NCBI GenBank assembly: GCA_033060915.1
Contig: CM065387.1
Span: forward strand, 36,090,501-36,154,500
Reading direction: 5' to 3'
From: Euryodendron excelsum
Lineage: Eukaryota; Streptophyta; Magnoliopsida; Ericales; Pentaphylacaceae
DNA: 64,000 nt
Shown here: positions 24,501-34,871 of the stretch, in pieces
Layout: each line of letters opens with the position of its first letter
Numbering within the stretch: position 1 is the stretch's first letter
Position numbers and translations under genes: made by a program
The notes under the pieces: model-generated
Databases searched by the model: none
The model's input: only the letters and a program-made list of their open reading frames with translations
Told to the model about the DNA's origin: nothing

Positions 24501-25723
24501 AGCCTGGGATTGCATTCCCGCTGAAGGGGTCACAAACCCCATTTATCAGACTTATTTTGGACACCCCCCCCACCCCCACCCCCAAAACTTGTGAGTACAA
24601 CAGCCAAGAACAAGGAACACATCCAATTTACAAGTTGGGCCCACCTGATGCCCCAGCCTAGCACAGGTGATTCCCTCTTGCAAGTACCTACCAGATGGAA
24701 TTTGGAATTGATAATTCCAAACATTACTCAATAGTATGAGTTGACAGTGCATCAAACTTCTGGAGAGTCCAAAATAAAGCCCCACTGGAGACTTCCATCC
24801 TCATGCCTAGGCAACATCCCCTTGGCTGCAGATTGGCATGGATATGTGCATCATTATAGTGAACTCCACTGAAAAGTAACCTTGCCCCCTCATCCCCCGC
24901 CCACCCTCACTTGCCAGAAAAAGCGGAAAAAAAAAGGAGAGAGAGAGATAAAGGCATAAAAGGCCTTTCGAGATAGGTGAATCTGACATGATTAGTTACC
25001 TTAACACCATTTGTTACTGCAGTGGAGCAGTGGGGAGCTTCCTCTGGGAACAGATTAATGCTTCTGATTTTTCCTTCCTTGCGAAGTTTGATAATGCCAT
25101 TGTGTAAGCGGCGAACATGTTCTTCCAGCCATAATAGCATAGCATCCTGTTGCTGACTACCTCCAGAATCATGCACTGAACTTATCAATGCATTTGGCAC
25201 ACAAGGAATCATTTCCCCATCAATTGTAAGATTCCGGGTACCAACATAAAGTTGACCGTCGGTACAGTTAAGGAGGAATATCTTTTCAATGTAAGTGGAA
25301 GAAGTTGCCACGACAATATACTTAGATCTGCTACTAAATCCGAGTTGATGTACGATATTCTTTGTTTCTGTGAGTACCTGATTTAAAGGTAACAAGAACA
25401 CATTTACTAGGCGGTCATAAAAGGAGTAGCCTCCTATGAGGCCCAACGAACTTCCAAGCACGTTTCCACTATATTTTCCGCTCATTAGTTCTTGACCATC
25501 ACAAAACCGATAGAGAACCCTCGTAGGAAGAGGTAGTTTTACTTTCAAAAGGTTTTCCAACTCCTTTATTTCATCCTCAGATGCACCCTTACGAAGTGTT
25601 GCCAAAGCCTCAGGGAAATTTACTGACAACCAACTTCTCAGTCTGCCCCAACATCTTTTAACTCGTCTAACTAGGGGCCAAGGATACATCCCGAAAGCTT
25701 CCCTCCATATTTGATAAGCTGCC

Positions 25724-25757
<34 letters not shown>

Positions 25758-26559
25758 AGCAGCAGCAGCAAGGTATAAGAAGCCAATTTATCATCAAAAC
25801 AAACAGAAAAGTAAGCCGCACAGTAATATTCAGATTAAAGAAAAACCATTTTCTCAAGATAAAACCTAAGATAAAAATGGTAAAGATTTTATATGGAGCA
25901 AAGGGAAGCATGACTAATAGGGTAATAACTTTAGATCAGCATACGGTTCGCGTATGAGAAGGTTGGAGCAGAGACAATGGAGGCAAAACCCTACCTCACA
26001 ATGTGAAAGGAACACTGAAGAGAAGACTAGTTGTGATCTTCATCATAGACCAATCAGCCATACGTAAATTGAACTGCTAACAGAAGACCAGTTGAGATTC
26101 ATGTCATGTGAATATTCAAGAAACTGACCACCCAATTTCATCCAATTGTAATTGTTGTGGCATAAAATTTTTTGTTGGGATTTACAAAGAATGGCAAGAT
26201 GAATCAACTAATCTCTCAACTTTTCTCCCAATAAATGCCTAAAAGGTTTTAGATAATATGATTTGAGAGATGGCTTAAAAATGAGAAGGCTTCCAGCATC
26301 ACAAATGGATAGAACAGCGGCAATGGAACTTGAACATGTGGAATAAAGGATATACCTTGAAATTGGGTGTGGGATTTCCAAAAGGGTCTTCAGGGGATGA
26401 GATTTCGAGGTCATCGGCACAGAACTTGGACCAGAGAGACTCGTCGGAAGCCCAATCCCGGAACCTCTTGCCGACGCAGGCCACCGATGCTGCCTCTGTG
26501 GGACCCAACTTCGACAGAATTACATGAATCGCCAAGCCCCCCACAATCTCCAAACCCAT
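18576..26559 (-). CDS. SKIP16: F-box protein SKIP16 (F-box, SUKH/SMI1-KNR4 and ApaG domains)
   Basis: Five coding exons on the minus strand, 26559-26356, 25722-25000, 23316-23098, 22166-22060 and 18654-18576, join in frame to 443 residues, close to the usual length. The F-box near the N-terminus (MGLEIVGGLAIHVILSKLGP, then VACVGKRFRDWASDESLWSK) binds SKP1-like ASK proteins, so the product should act as substrate adaptor of an SCF ubiquitin ligase. Exon 2 (residues 69-309) holds the SMI1/KNR4-type SUKH domain, with LENLLKVKLPLPTRVLYRFC, GQELMSG and LGLIGGYSFYDRLV. Exons 3-5 encode the ApaG domain: VFFASCQLYGRHWIIRAND, then GEAVIGKYPLLRPGEKEFVYE, and the end PFEVEVARFPLQLPDYIF. The same three-domain order occurs in animal FBXO3. 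All junctions have GT-AG sites, and phases agree (the exon 4/5 junction splits an AGT serine codon). The substrate is unknown. The last intron is 3.4 kb and carries a satellite array. Confidence 0.95.
19546..19595. repeat. 25-bp tandem duplication in SKIP16 intron 4
   Basis: The unit TCCACATGTAAGGTTTCATT plus five bases occurs twice in a row (19546-19570 and 19571-19595). Confidence 0.8.
20098..21490. repeat. Four-copy satellite, about 349 bp per unit
   Basis: Four head-to-tail copies start at 20098, 20451, 20800 and 21149, each opening with GTRTTAGATGTGTCAATACT and closing with GGCTTGTTACTCCTCTTAAC. Spacings are 353, 349 and 349 bases. Copies 3 and 4 are almost identical and copy 2 differs slightly. 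Copy 1 is the most diverged and differs at its edges. The array lies entirely within the last SKIP16 intron. The unit has no coding capacity; the two identical 65-codon frames at 20760-20957 and 21109-21306 are an effect of the repeat. Confidence 0.95.
24564..24583 (-). other. G-quadruplex-capable G tract in SKIP16 intron 2
   Basis: On the transcribed-sense (minus) strand this reads G5-T-G5-T-G8, which fits the four-run quadruplex pattern if the G8 run supplies two runs. It lies in the 1.7-kb intron between exons 2 and 3. Confidence 0.75.
25725..25771 (-). repeat. GA/TC microsatellite plus CAG repeat at the SKIP16 exon 2 acceptor
   Basis: On the minus strand a CTG repeat is followed by about 16 CT units, and then by CAG|GCAGCT, the exon 2 acceptor. 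The CT repeat therefore serves as the polypyrimidine tract of the intron. Confidence 0.9.
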
Positions 26560-26720
26560 CTCTCTCTCTCTAGAACTCTCTCTCTCTCTCTCTCTAGTTT
26601 TGAGGACAAATTACAGAGATGGCGGTGGAGTTTGGTGTTCGAAATTTGTAGATAGCGAGAGAGAGAAAGTGACTGTAACAACAAACCGGAGATGGAGGTG
26701 GATGTGTGAATGATCGTGTG
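26560..26720 (-). promoter_or_regulatory. SKIP16 5' leader and core promoter region
   Basis: The leader directly before the ATG holds short GA/TC repeats (around 26562-26594 and 26655-26668). No clear TATA box is visible, which is usual for constitutively expressed plant genes with pyrimidine-rich leaders. Confidence 0.45.
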
Positions 26721-28196
26721 TGCTCAAATCTTTGTGAGCTTGATTACAAGTCAGGTTTTGATTGGTTTAATTGCCAGCTTTTACTTTTTCTTGAAAGTTT
26801 TGAGAGTCTGCTTTGTTCTAAGCTGCGCCGCGTGCGTCACTGCGTTGTACGACTCGGTTAGAGAGTCGAGACGCTACGCGGTCGTTACACAAATTTTGGA
26901 CTTTCTTTGATTTTTTTAATTAGGACAGCAATACTTGATTGGTAAAGATATTGCCGAGCGTGTTTACGCGTGGTGTCGGATAGTTACCTGTCATTCAAAT
27001 TGAAAAGATAGGTTGAAACCGTTTTCGATTTGATTAAGTAGATTCGGTTTGGTTTCGATTCTGTTTTGTTTGAATTAGAACGTAGTGAAAAAATTAAATT
27101 TTACTTTGAAAAATATCAATTTGAGTCGGATTGAATTGGAGAAATAAAAATTTGATATCAAAATCGAATATAATTGAATTGGGTGAAATTCGTTCATTAT
27201 CTATTCATATAGTGATCGATTTAGTATCGTGTTGATTCAAGTTTTTGAACACTCAATGCCCATAAAAAAAGAGATATAGTAATGTTATAGATGTAAAAAA
27301 CACTACACAAGACATGACATGAATAAAATAATCTCGAATAAATTTTTAACAAGTTGAACATGAATCAAATTTAAATAATTTAATTTATTTTACCGCCCTA
27401 CTAATAAAGTATCACTGCATTATGAAGGTGGAAAGTAATATTATATAAAATTTTCATGATCTCATCTCCTAATTGGTCCTTGTAAAAAAACATATTGACA
27501 AACTATAAAAATATACGTCTATCCACGTCACTTCACACTCGAAGAAGCTATAGAACGATAATTCGCAAACAGGCGTGGGGGAGAGAGCATCGAGACATTA
27601 GGTGACATTTCGTGTCATGAAAGGTTTTTTTTTATAAATTTTACTTTAGATCTCAATTAATTTGGCATATATAATTATAGACAGTGGGCCACATAAAAAA
27701 TTAAAACGGGACGGAATATGAATTATACAGGTAAATGAGTCATTTTATTATATAAAATTATTTAGGTCTAAATCTATACCAAATATAATGTGTTATTGTT
27801 TTCATCATGAGGGAGGGGGGATGTTATAAATTTTTTGGGCCTTGGCAACCTAGCTCCATATAAATAGATAAGGGAGTACTTGTATTGCACTAGGCAGTTG
27901 GTTGGATTGCTGAAATTGGGTTTAGCTGTAGAACAAGGCACTAAGTCCTACGGTAACAAATACACAAATTTGGTCGGACCTATTATTCATAGTCAGAAAC
28001 CCCTTTACAACAAACCAATAGTGTTTTCAAGTCATACTGTCTGTACTAATTTGAACCATAGCAAATAAATTTTTTTTTTTTGTCAGTATCTCTACTAGTA
28101 TATCCTCCTACTGATCTATTTTAATGCATCAAGGATAACACATTTTTTAAAGTGGGGGTGGGTTGAACAATACCTTTCAACTGTTATTATTTGTGG
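26721..28196. other. Intergenic region upstream of SKIP16
   Basis: AT-rich DNA with no supported gene. Around 27000-27240 it contains GATTCGGTTTGG-type words common in decayed plant repeats. From 27840 a short open frame (27880-28068) has no recognisable motif. Confidence 0.4.
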
Positions 28197-28531
28197 TAGG
28201 GGTGTTTAAAAATTCACCCGACTTGCCAACCCAACCGACCCTTCCTAAACCTGAGCACAGCTCTAACTCAAATTGAGTCGAAATCAGTTCTAAGATTTAT
28301 GAACCTAATATTAACGGTTCAGTTTGTGGGTCACTACTTTAAGTTACTTGACCCGGCCTCACCCGACACTTTTACAATAAATCATCGGTTCAAACTCAAA
28401 TCCGATGGCCTGAATCCGAACTAAACCGAACCCGAACTCTATCTGAATCAAAATTGATTCTATTGTTTCTTAACTCGAGTTGGGCACTTCGGTTGATAAG
28501 TAACTGTCTGACCTGACTCGTGAATACCCTA
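28197..28531. mobile_element. hAT-like MITE
   Basis: A 335-bp non-coding block opens TAGGGGTGTTTAAAAATTC and closes TGAATACCCTA, giving short inverted ends (TAGGGGTGTT against TAGGGTATTC). The 8 bases on either side, ATTTGTGG and ATTTTGTA, agree at six of eight positions, as expected for an old 8-bp hAT target duplication. The interior is full of CCCGAACC- and CAACCC-like words typical of this class. Confidence 0.5.
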
Positions 28532-30076
28532 ATTTTGTAGTTTGGATCCTTACTTCACTATGGGATTTTAACGAGAGTAAAGAAATTAATTCGACTTAAA
28601 CTAAGCCCGTACATGTGGAGATTGTGCTTTTCAATTTGTGCATGGGTTGAATCCCAACATAAATCTCAATTTGTGTGTAAGATTGAAATTAAAAGCATGA
28701 GAGGTTCATGAATAATTATATGAGGCAAACGGTAAACGGAAATTTTTTTTGACAGAGAGGGCCCTAATAGGATTTTTATTTTTTGAAAAGAGGTGTGGGG
28801 TAATAGAAATTTTAATTGAATAAGAGAGAAAAGTACAATATTATACAGCCCTTTAAAATTTGGGAGAAAGATAAATTAATCTAAAATGGTTTTTTTTTCC
28901 ATATACATAGGAAAAAGGCAAAACACTGCTGCCAATAAATGAAGATAATGCAGTACAAAAAATTCACATGTATATTATTTTCAGTTTCTTTTATAATTTA
29001 GTCAAATGAATTATTCATTGAGTTTTTAACAAACAAAAACATGTGGCAACCACATAATTCATTGAGTTTTGCTTCTTCTTTTTTTTATTATTTGGGTACA
29101 TCGTAGGGCTAAGTCTTGAGGTGAGGAGAATATAAGTCGAACTCATAATCTCAATCATAAGTGAGAGCTTCACTACTACCAAACTAACCTGGAACACCCG
29201 ATATTTTTAAAAGCTGTATTATTCGTGTAAACACGAAAATTGAGAATAGAGAATTATGTTAGAATGGATCAAAAAATTAGTGTTATGAAATTTAAATTAT
29301 CTATGATAATAATTATTTAGAGTAACTAAATAAATGTGAATAATGTGCAAAAGTGTAATTAAGGTAAATTATAACTAATTTCAATCAGATTGTGAGCTAG
29401 AAATTATAAGAAATATATTATATGGGAATATTAAACTTTTGAAATTTGTACTTTAACCCTTATGACAATTGTCTCACATGTAGGAGTCTTAACCATGCAT
29501 TGCATATCTATAAAAAGGTACAAGATTTGCAGATACAAATCCGAATTCGTACTAGGACAAATATAAAGATAGAAAGAGTGTTTAGGAGGTGAGAAAGTGA
29601 GAGAAAAAGAGAGGGAAAGTTGCGTTGATAGCCCAAATTCACTCCAAATCACACTAAATTGAGGTATATTATTCTAATCATTGTTTTATAATATATTTTA
29701 TACTTGCATGTGGGATTGGATGGCCGTAATTGGCTGAAAAGTGATTAAAAAACTCTATAGCTGGTTAAAGTTTAGTTTGAAAAAATGTTTAGAAACTGAA
29801 ATGAAAGTCATACATTCTGATTTTGGCCTTTTGAAAAATATTTCTAAGAATATTACAGTTGTTTTAAATCTAATCTTGAAGGCTATGGAGCCCTAAAATG
29901 AAAATGGGTCTCATTTCATAAAAACAAATAGGTGTTTAGCTTTGCATGTATGGAAGAACATCAATTTTTACATTTTAATCCGATTAAATATTATGGGCAA
30001 CTAGTGTATATGTTATAATAGCTTTGCATGACCTTAACATACCTTAGAATGAAAAGATTTTAGGTGATCTGGGTAG

Positions 30077-30114
30077 CCTAAATCTCTTCCTTGCATGCAT
30101 GGAAGAGATTTAGG
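30077..30114. repeat. Perfect 14-bp stem hairpin inside the solo LTR
   Basis: CCTAAATCTCTTCC (30077-30090) is exactly complementary to GGAAGAGATTTAGG (30101-30114). The 10-base loop contains the palindrome TGCATGCA. GATCTGGGTAG just before and GATCTGGGCAG at 30132-30142 form a flanking direct repeat. Confidence 0.9.
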
Positions 30115-30871
30115 TGGAGCCCTAGTAGGTTGATCTGGGCAGACCAACGTACTTGCAAGACTTTTTTGAGAGCTTAAACGACCTCTATTGATAAACCTTA
30201 AAACATGAAAGTTGAAAATCTTTTTGAGTAGTATAATTTTGACTAAATAATCACTCAATATCATTACAAATTGAGAAAGAAATAGTTGATTTACCAAAAA
30301 AATGTCAAATTTGATTGCGAATAGTGGTAGAAGAAGACAAACTGTAACTCAATAAAGCATAGTCGCGCCCCATGCGGGCGCATGGACAGCCTTTTTGGCT
30401 CTCTGTTTGGATCAGTGGGTCCCACATGAGATGTAAATTATATTTATATATTGTTTGGCCATTTCTAGAAGTGTTAGATATTTATTGTATATTTTATAAA
30501 TGAAAAATATACTTAAAAATGAGATTTTATCAATTATGAACTTTTAAAAATTATTGTATCGATTCTTTCAACAATTTCAAATTTGATGGAAGGAGAGTGA
30601 GTAATCTCTAAGTAATTTTGTTATTTAATATGTATTTTTAATCATTTTTATAAAAGAAAATATTCACTTTTATATAAGTAGTAAAATTGTGAAATTAAAA
30701 AAAAAACTACTATGATAATTTTTATTTAAGCTAAAATATTATAATAAAACCTTTATACATTAATTTTAAAATTTTTTAAAATTTTTGATAATTTTCGTAG
30801 TCTAGACTTGGACTGAAATTAACTAAATATCTCCGAAAATTACTTGCAGGCTATTTCAGTTAACTTAGAGT

Positions 30872-33234
30872 TGTTGACTCAAGATTGATCCCCATGTTGA
30901 TTTTGATGATAACAAAATCATGTGGTTGTTATCTAATGATTTCAATTAAGTGTGCAGGTTAGATTATAATCATTTGATAACAAGAAAATAATTGAGTTGA
31001 TCGGTTGAGTATCAAACAAAAAGATTACTTAGGCAATCTCATTTTTGAAGAGATTGAAGATGCTAAAGGAGTTCAACAAGTATTCAAAAGAAGGATGCAA
31101 GTGACTGAAGATTTTATGATAATTCAAGAAGTTATTCAAAGAAGTAAAGCACTCAAGCAAGATTATTTGAAGAGTATTCAAGTTAACATGGAATCAATTC
31201 TTGAAGACTAATGTACAAATATAAGTGCAAATATAACAAAAGATTGCAACTAGACTTGAAGACCGAAGAGCTGGCACCATACAAACATGGTTTACACTTC
31301 ACTATGAAGACCCTCGATCCTTATGGCTAGATCAAGTCCACTAAAGCATCATGTATGCTATGAACTTCTAAATTGGCTAATTGTTTTGCTTTAAATCTGG
31401 AAAATGCATTGAGACATAAAGCACAAAAGAAAGGGGGGAGCAATGAGTTGAAGCTTGTCAAGTAACAATGGAGAACCTGTCACATTGAAGATATTGTGGT
31501 AAGAAGCTTGTCAAGAAACAATAGAGACAATGAGCATGATGAGTTGACACATTCAACAATCTCATAATTACAACCTCATTTAGATGACTCTTACAAGACA
31601 TGGAAGCTCACCTTGGAAGATTTGAAGATGTCTTAAAGTATTGAAGAACTTGTGTTGAGAAGCTTGTCAAGAATGATCAAAGATTGATGAATTATGATGA
31701 GTTGATACATTCAACAATCTCATAGTTACAGCCTCATTTAGATGACTCTTACAAGACATGGAAGCTCACCTTGGAAGATTTGAATATGTCTTGAAAGTAT
31801 TGATAAGAAATCACAAGAGTTGGAAGTTTCATTGAAGATTATGTTAAAGTTTTGAATAGATGGAAGAAGTTATAGAAGAAATCAAGTTGATGAAGATCAA
31901 ACAAAGAAATTGAAGAAGTTTAGGTAAGCATGAAAGATCAGTTGAAGAAAAGAGATCTCAAGTCTTGAAAGCTCTCTTAAAGATTTTAAAGAAGACTTGG
32001 GTCAATGGAAGAAGTGATATTGATTGAAGAACGCTAAATGTAATTAAAAGTGTATTGATTTCATCTTGAAGAGTTGAAGGTGTTCTTGAAGTCAACATGT
32101 CTTGAAAAAGTCTTTTCAAGCCTTAGAAACCTTAGTTGGATGATCCTTAAAGAGCTTGAAGATATTGAAGAAGATTGAAAAAGTATTGCAAAAGTTAATG
32201 ATTTTCTTAAAAAGAGTCGACCACTCAAGCAAAAGAGTTGACTCATTCAAACAGAGGCTGAAAATTCTGATGGAAATCAAAAGAGTCGATCCCTCACTCT
32301 AAAGAGTCGACTAATTTAAACAAAGAGTTTATTTTGCAGTCTCAAACAAAAGAGTCGATCCCTGGAGCAAAAGAGTCAACTCATTTGGACAGAGCCTTTA
32401 AAAATCTACTGAAACATAAAAAGAGTCGACCCCTACAGCAAAAGAGTCGACTCATTTACAGCAACAGCTATATTTTTTAACGTTATACTCCGCCGTTTTC
32501 GTATCAAATGGTCTCTTATCCATCACCAACGGCTAGAATCAACTCAAGACCATATATACAAGATCTCAAACACATATATGGAGAAGAAGAACAAGAGAAG
32601 AACACAAGATCAAGTAATATAAAATGAGATTTCATCTCATACATCTTATACTCTATTTTTATTCATTTGGGGGGTTCTTGAGTGAGCTGAAAATTTGTTT
32701 ATCTACTTTTTGAGAGAGAGTTATTCATTGTACAACCTTCATCTATTATTGGGTTGGTTTGTAAACTTGTGAGTTTGAGTGTTCTTGAGAAAAATACTTG
32801 TGAGTTTGGGTGTAGCTTGGGAAAAACACTTGTAAATTTGAGTGAAGCTTGGACAAAGTCACTTGTAAGTTTAAAAGAAGCTTGAACAAAATCTCTTGGT
32901 TTTTGAGAGCTTGGAAAAGAGTTTTTGTAAGAGTGAGCTGGGCACTTGTAGCAAAACTAGCAACTGTGTAAAGGATTTTACATAGTGGAATACCTTCGAG
33001 AGGATCGAGGAAGAAAGGATGTAGGCAAGGTTTGGCCGAACCCCTATAAATTTGGTGTTCTTCATCTCTTTGCTCATATTACTTCCTTGCATTGCATCTT
33101 ATTATTTGCTTGCTTGGTTATTAGTTTGATTGCTCACTGCTACATTGCTTGATCAGGTTTTATTTGCATTGTTTGATATAAATTTTATAAAACCCAATTC
33201 ACCCTTCCTCTTGAGTTGCCTACTTGGGCCAACA
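30872..33234 (+). repeat. Copia 5' LTR (2363 bp)
   Basis: It carries an internal tandem duplication of about 156 bp (31503-31658 and 31659 to about 31803) missing from the other LTR. It also has four pairs of GAGTCGAC-like boxes (about 32214-32455) and four units of a 32-bp repeat, ACTTGTRAGTTTGRGTGWAG (32765-32893). A candidate TATA box lies near 32550-32556 in ACCATATATACAAG. The open frame 31005-31211 is low-complexity and not a gene. Confidence 0.93.
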
Positions 33235-33236
33235 AT

Positions 33237-33248
33237 TGGTATCAGAGC
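33237..33248 (+). other. Primer-binding site of the copia element
   Basis: TGGTATCAGAGC, complementary to the 3' end of plant initiator methionine tRNA, starts two bases after the 5' LTR. This is the standard site from which reverse transcription of copia elements begins. Confidence 0.92.
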
Positions 33249-33290
33249 TTGTGCTCTAATTTAAAGGCTTAACATCTTTAGAGTTGATCC

Positions 33291-34871
33291 ATGACAACCA
33301 TGTTTGGAAACTCTCTAGGTGAGGGTCAATCTACTAGTAGACTACCTTTGTTCAATGAAACAAATTATAACTATTAAAAAAATAGAATGAAGATTTACAT
33401 ACAATCTGTAGATTATGAATTATGGAGGATTATTTTAAATGGTCTTAAGGTCCCTATGAAAATGACAGAAACAATGGTTGTTATCAAACCAGAAAATGAA
33501 TAGGATGAATCTAATTTATGGCTTATGCAGCTGAATGCTAAAGCTATGAATTTATTGTATTGTGCATTAGACCCAACTGAATTTAATAGAATCTCTACAT
33601 GTGAATCAGCAAAAGAAATCTGGGATAGATTAGAGATTACTCATGAAGGTACCAACCAAGTTAAGGAATAAAAAATTACCATTCTTGTACATAATTACGA
33701 AATATTTAGAATGTTATCAGGAGAATCCATTACTGAAATATTTACACGATTTACTGATATTATTAAAGGATTGAAATCTCTTGAAAAGATCTACTCTAGT
33801 AGTGAACAGGTGAGAAAGATTCTTAAAATTTTGCCAAAGGCTTAGGAAGCTAAGGTGATTGCTATACAAGAAGCAAATGATCTTAATACTTTGTTACTTG
33901 AGGAATTACTTGGATCCCTCATGACCTATGAACTGACCCAAAACCAAATGGCTCAAGAAGAAGAGGACAAGAGAAAGAAATCTGTTGCATTTAAGTCTAC
34001 CACACCAGAAAATGAATCTGACAGTGATAAAGAAAATGAAGAAGAACTTGCAGTGCTTACAAGGAAACTTAAGAGATTCATGAAAAATAAGGGAAAAAGA
34101 GGAATGAAATCAAATACTAAAGAAGATTCCTGCAAGAATGACTCTTCCATCATTTGCTTTGAATGCAAAAGGCCTGGACACATCAAACCTGAATATCATC
34201 AACTCAAAAAGAGATGGAAGAATGGCAAAGGAGCAAAAGCATTAGCTGCAACATGGAGTGACATTGAAAGATCCAGCTCGGATAAGGAATCTGAAACTGA
34301 AGAAGAGGCCAATCTCTGCTTAATGGCTCATTGAGATAAAGCAGAAAATGAGGTAACAAATTCTGATTTTACTTTTAATGAATTACAAGATGTATTTGAT
34401 AATTTGCTTGCTGAATTTAGGAAATCTGGTATAAAGAATTGTATGCTTAAAAAGATGATTGCTTCTTTTACAAAAGAAAATGAGGATTTACAATCTGCAA
34501 ATGATCTTTTGAAGAAGGAAAATTCTGTTTCGAAAGAAAAAGTAAATGATTTAGAAAAATCTGTTGCAAAGTGTGTTGATGGGAAAGAAAATCTTAATGC
34601 TATGCTTGGTAAACAAAAGTGCTCTCTTGACAAGGCTGGAATAGGTTATAATCCTTTCAAGAAGAAAAAGATTTTCAAAATTCATTTTGAGGCCCCCTTA
34701 AGAAAACCTTAGATTGCTTGTTTTTATTGCCATAAGAAAGGTCATCTTGCAAATCAATGTTTTACTATGCAAAAATCATATGCTTATAAAAAGGTTTTGG
34801 TTCTAAAAGGAACATTAAATACTAATCCCCAAGGACCCAAGATGATGTGGGTACTAAAGAACAAAACTTGA
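33291..34871 (+). pseudogene. Copia gag, one reading frame broken by six stop codons
   Basis: Reading from the ATG at 33291, one frame runs without any frameshift to a TGA at 34869-34871. It is interrupted by stops at 33375, 33501, 33669, 33843, 34332 and 34710. The N-terminal part is the UBN2-type capsid region of plant copia elements, with landmarks such as KAMNLLYCALDPTEFNRIST and LNTLLLEELLGSLMTYELTQ. The first zinc knuckle (CFECKRPGHIKPEY) has Tyr where the fourth ligand should be Cys. A coiled-coil-like segment follows (34404-34600). A second knuckle (CFYCHKKGHLANQC) just before 34770 is intact. Several stops stand where relatives usually have tryptophan, which fits G-to-A decay at methylated cytosines on the opposite strand. 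The protein cannot be made in full from this copy. Confidence 0.88.

Noticed and set aside
31005..31211. 68-codon frame near the start of the copia 5' LTR
   Set aside because: K/E/Q-rich reading of LTR DNA; the matching stretch of the 3' LTR does not keep it.
33375..34712. Stop-codon recoding or read-through in the copia gag
   Set aside because: Six stops of all three types plus a lost zinc-knuckle cysteine are better explained by decay than by a recoding system.
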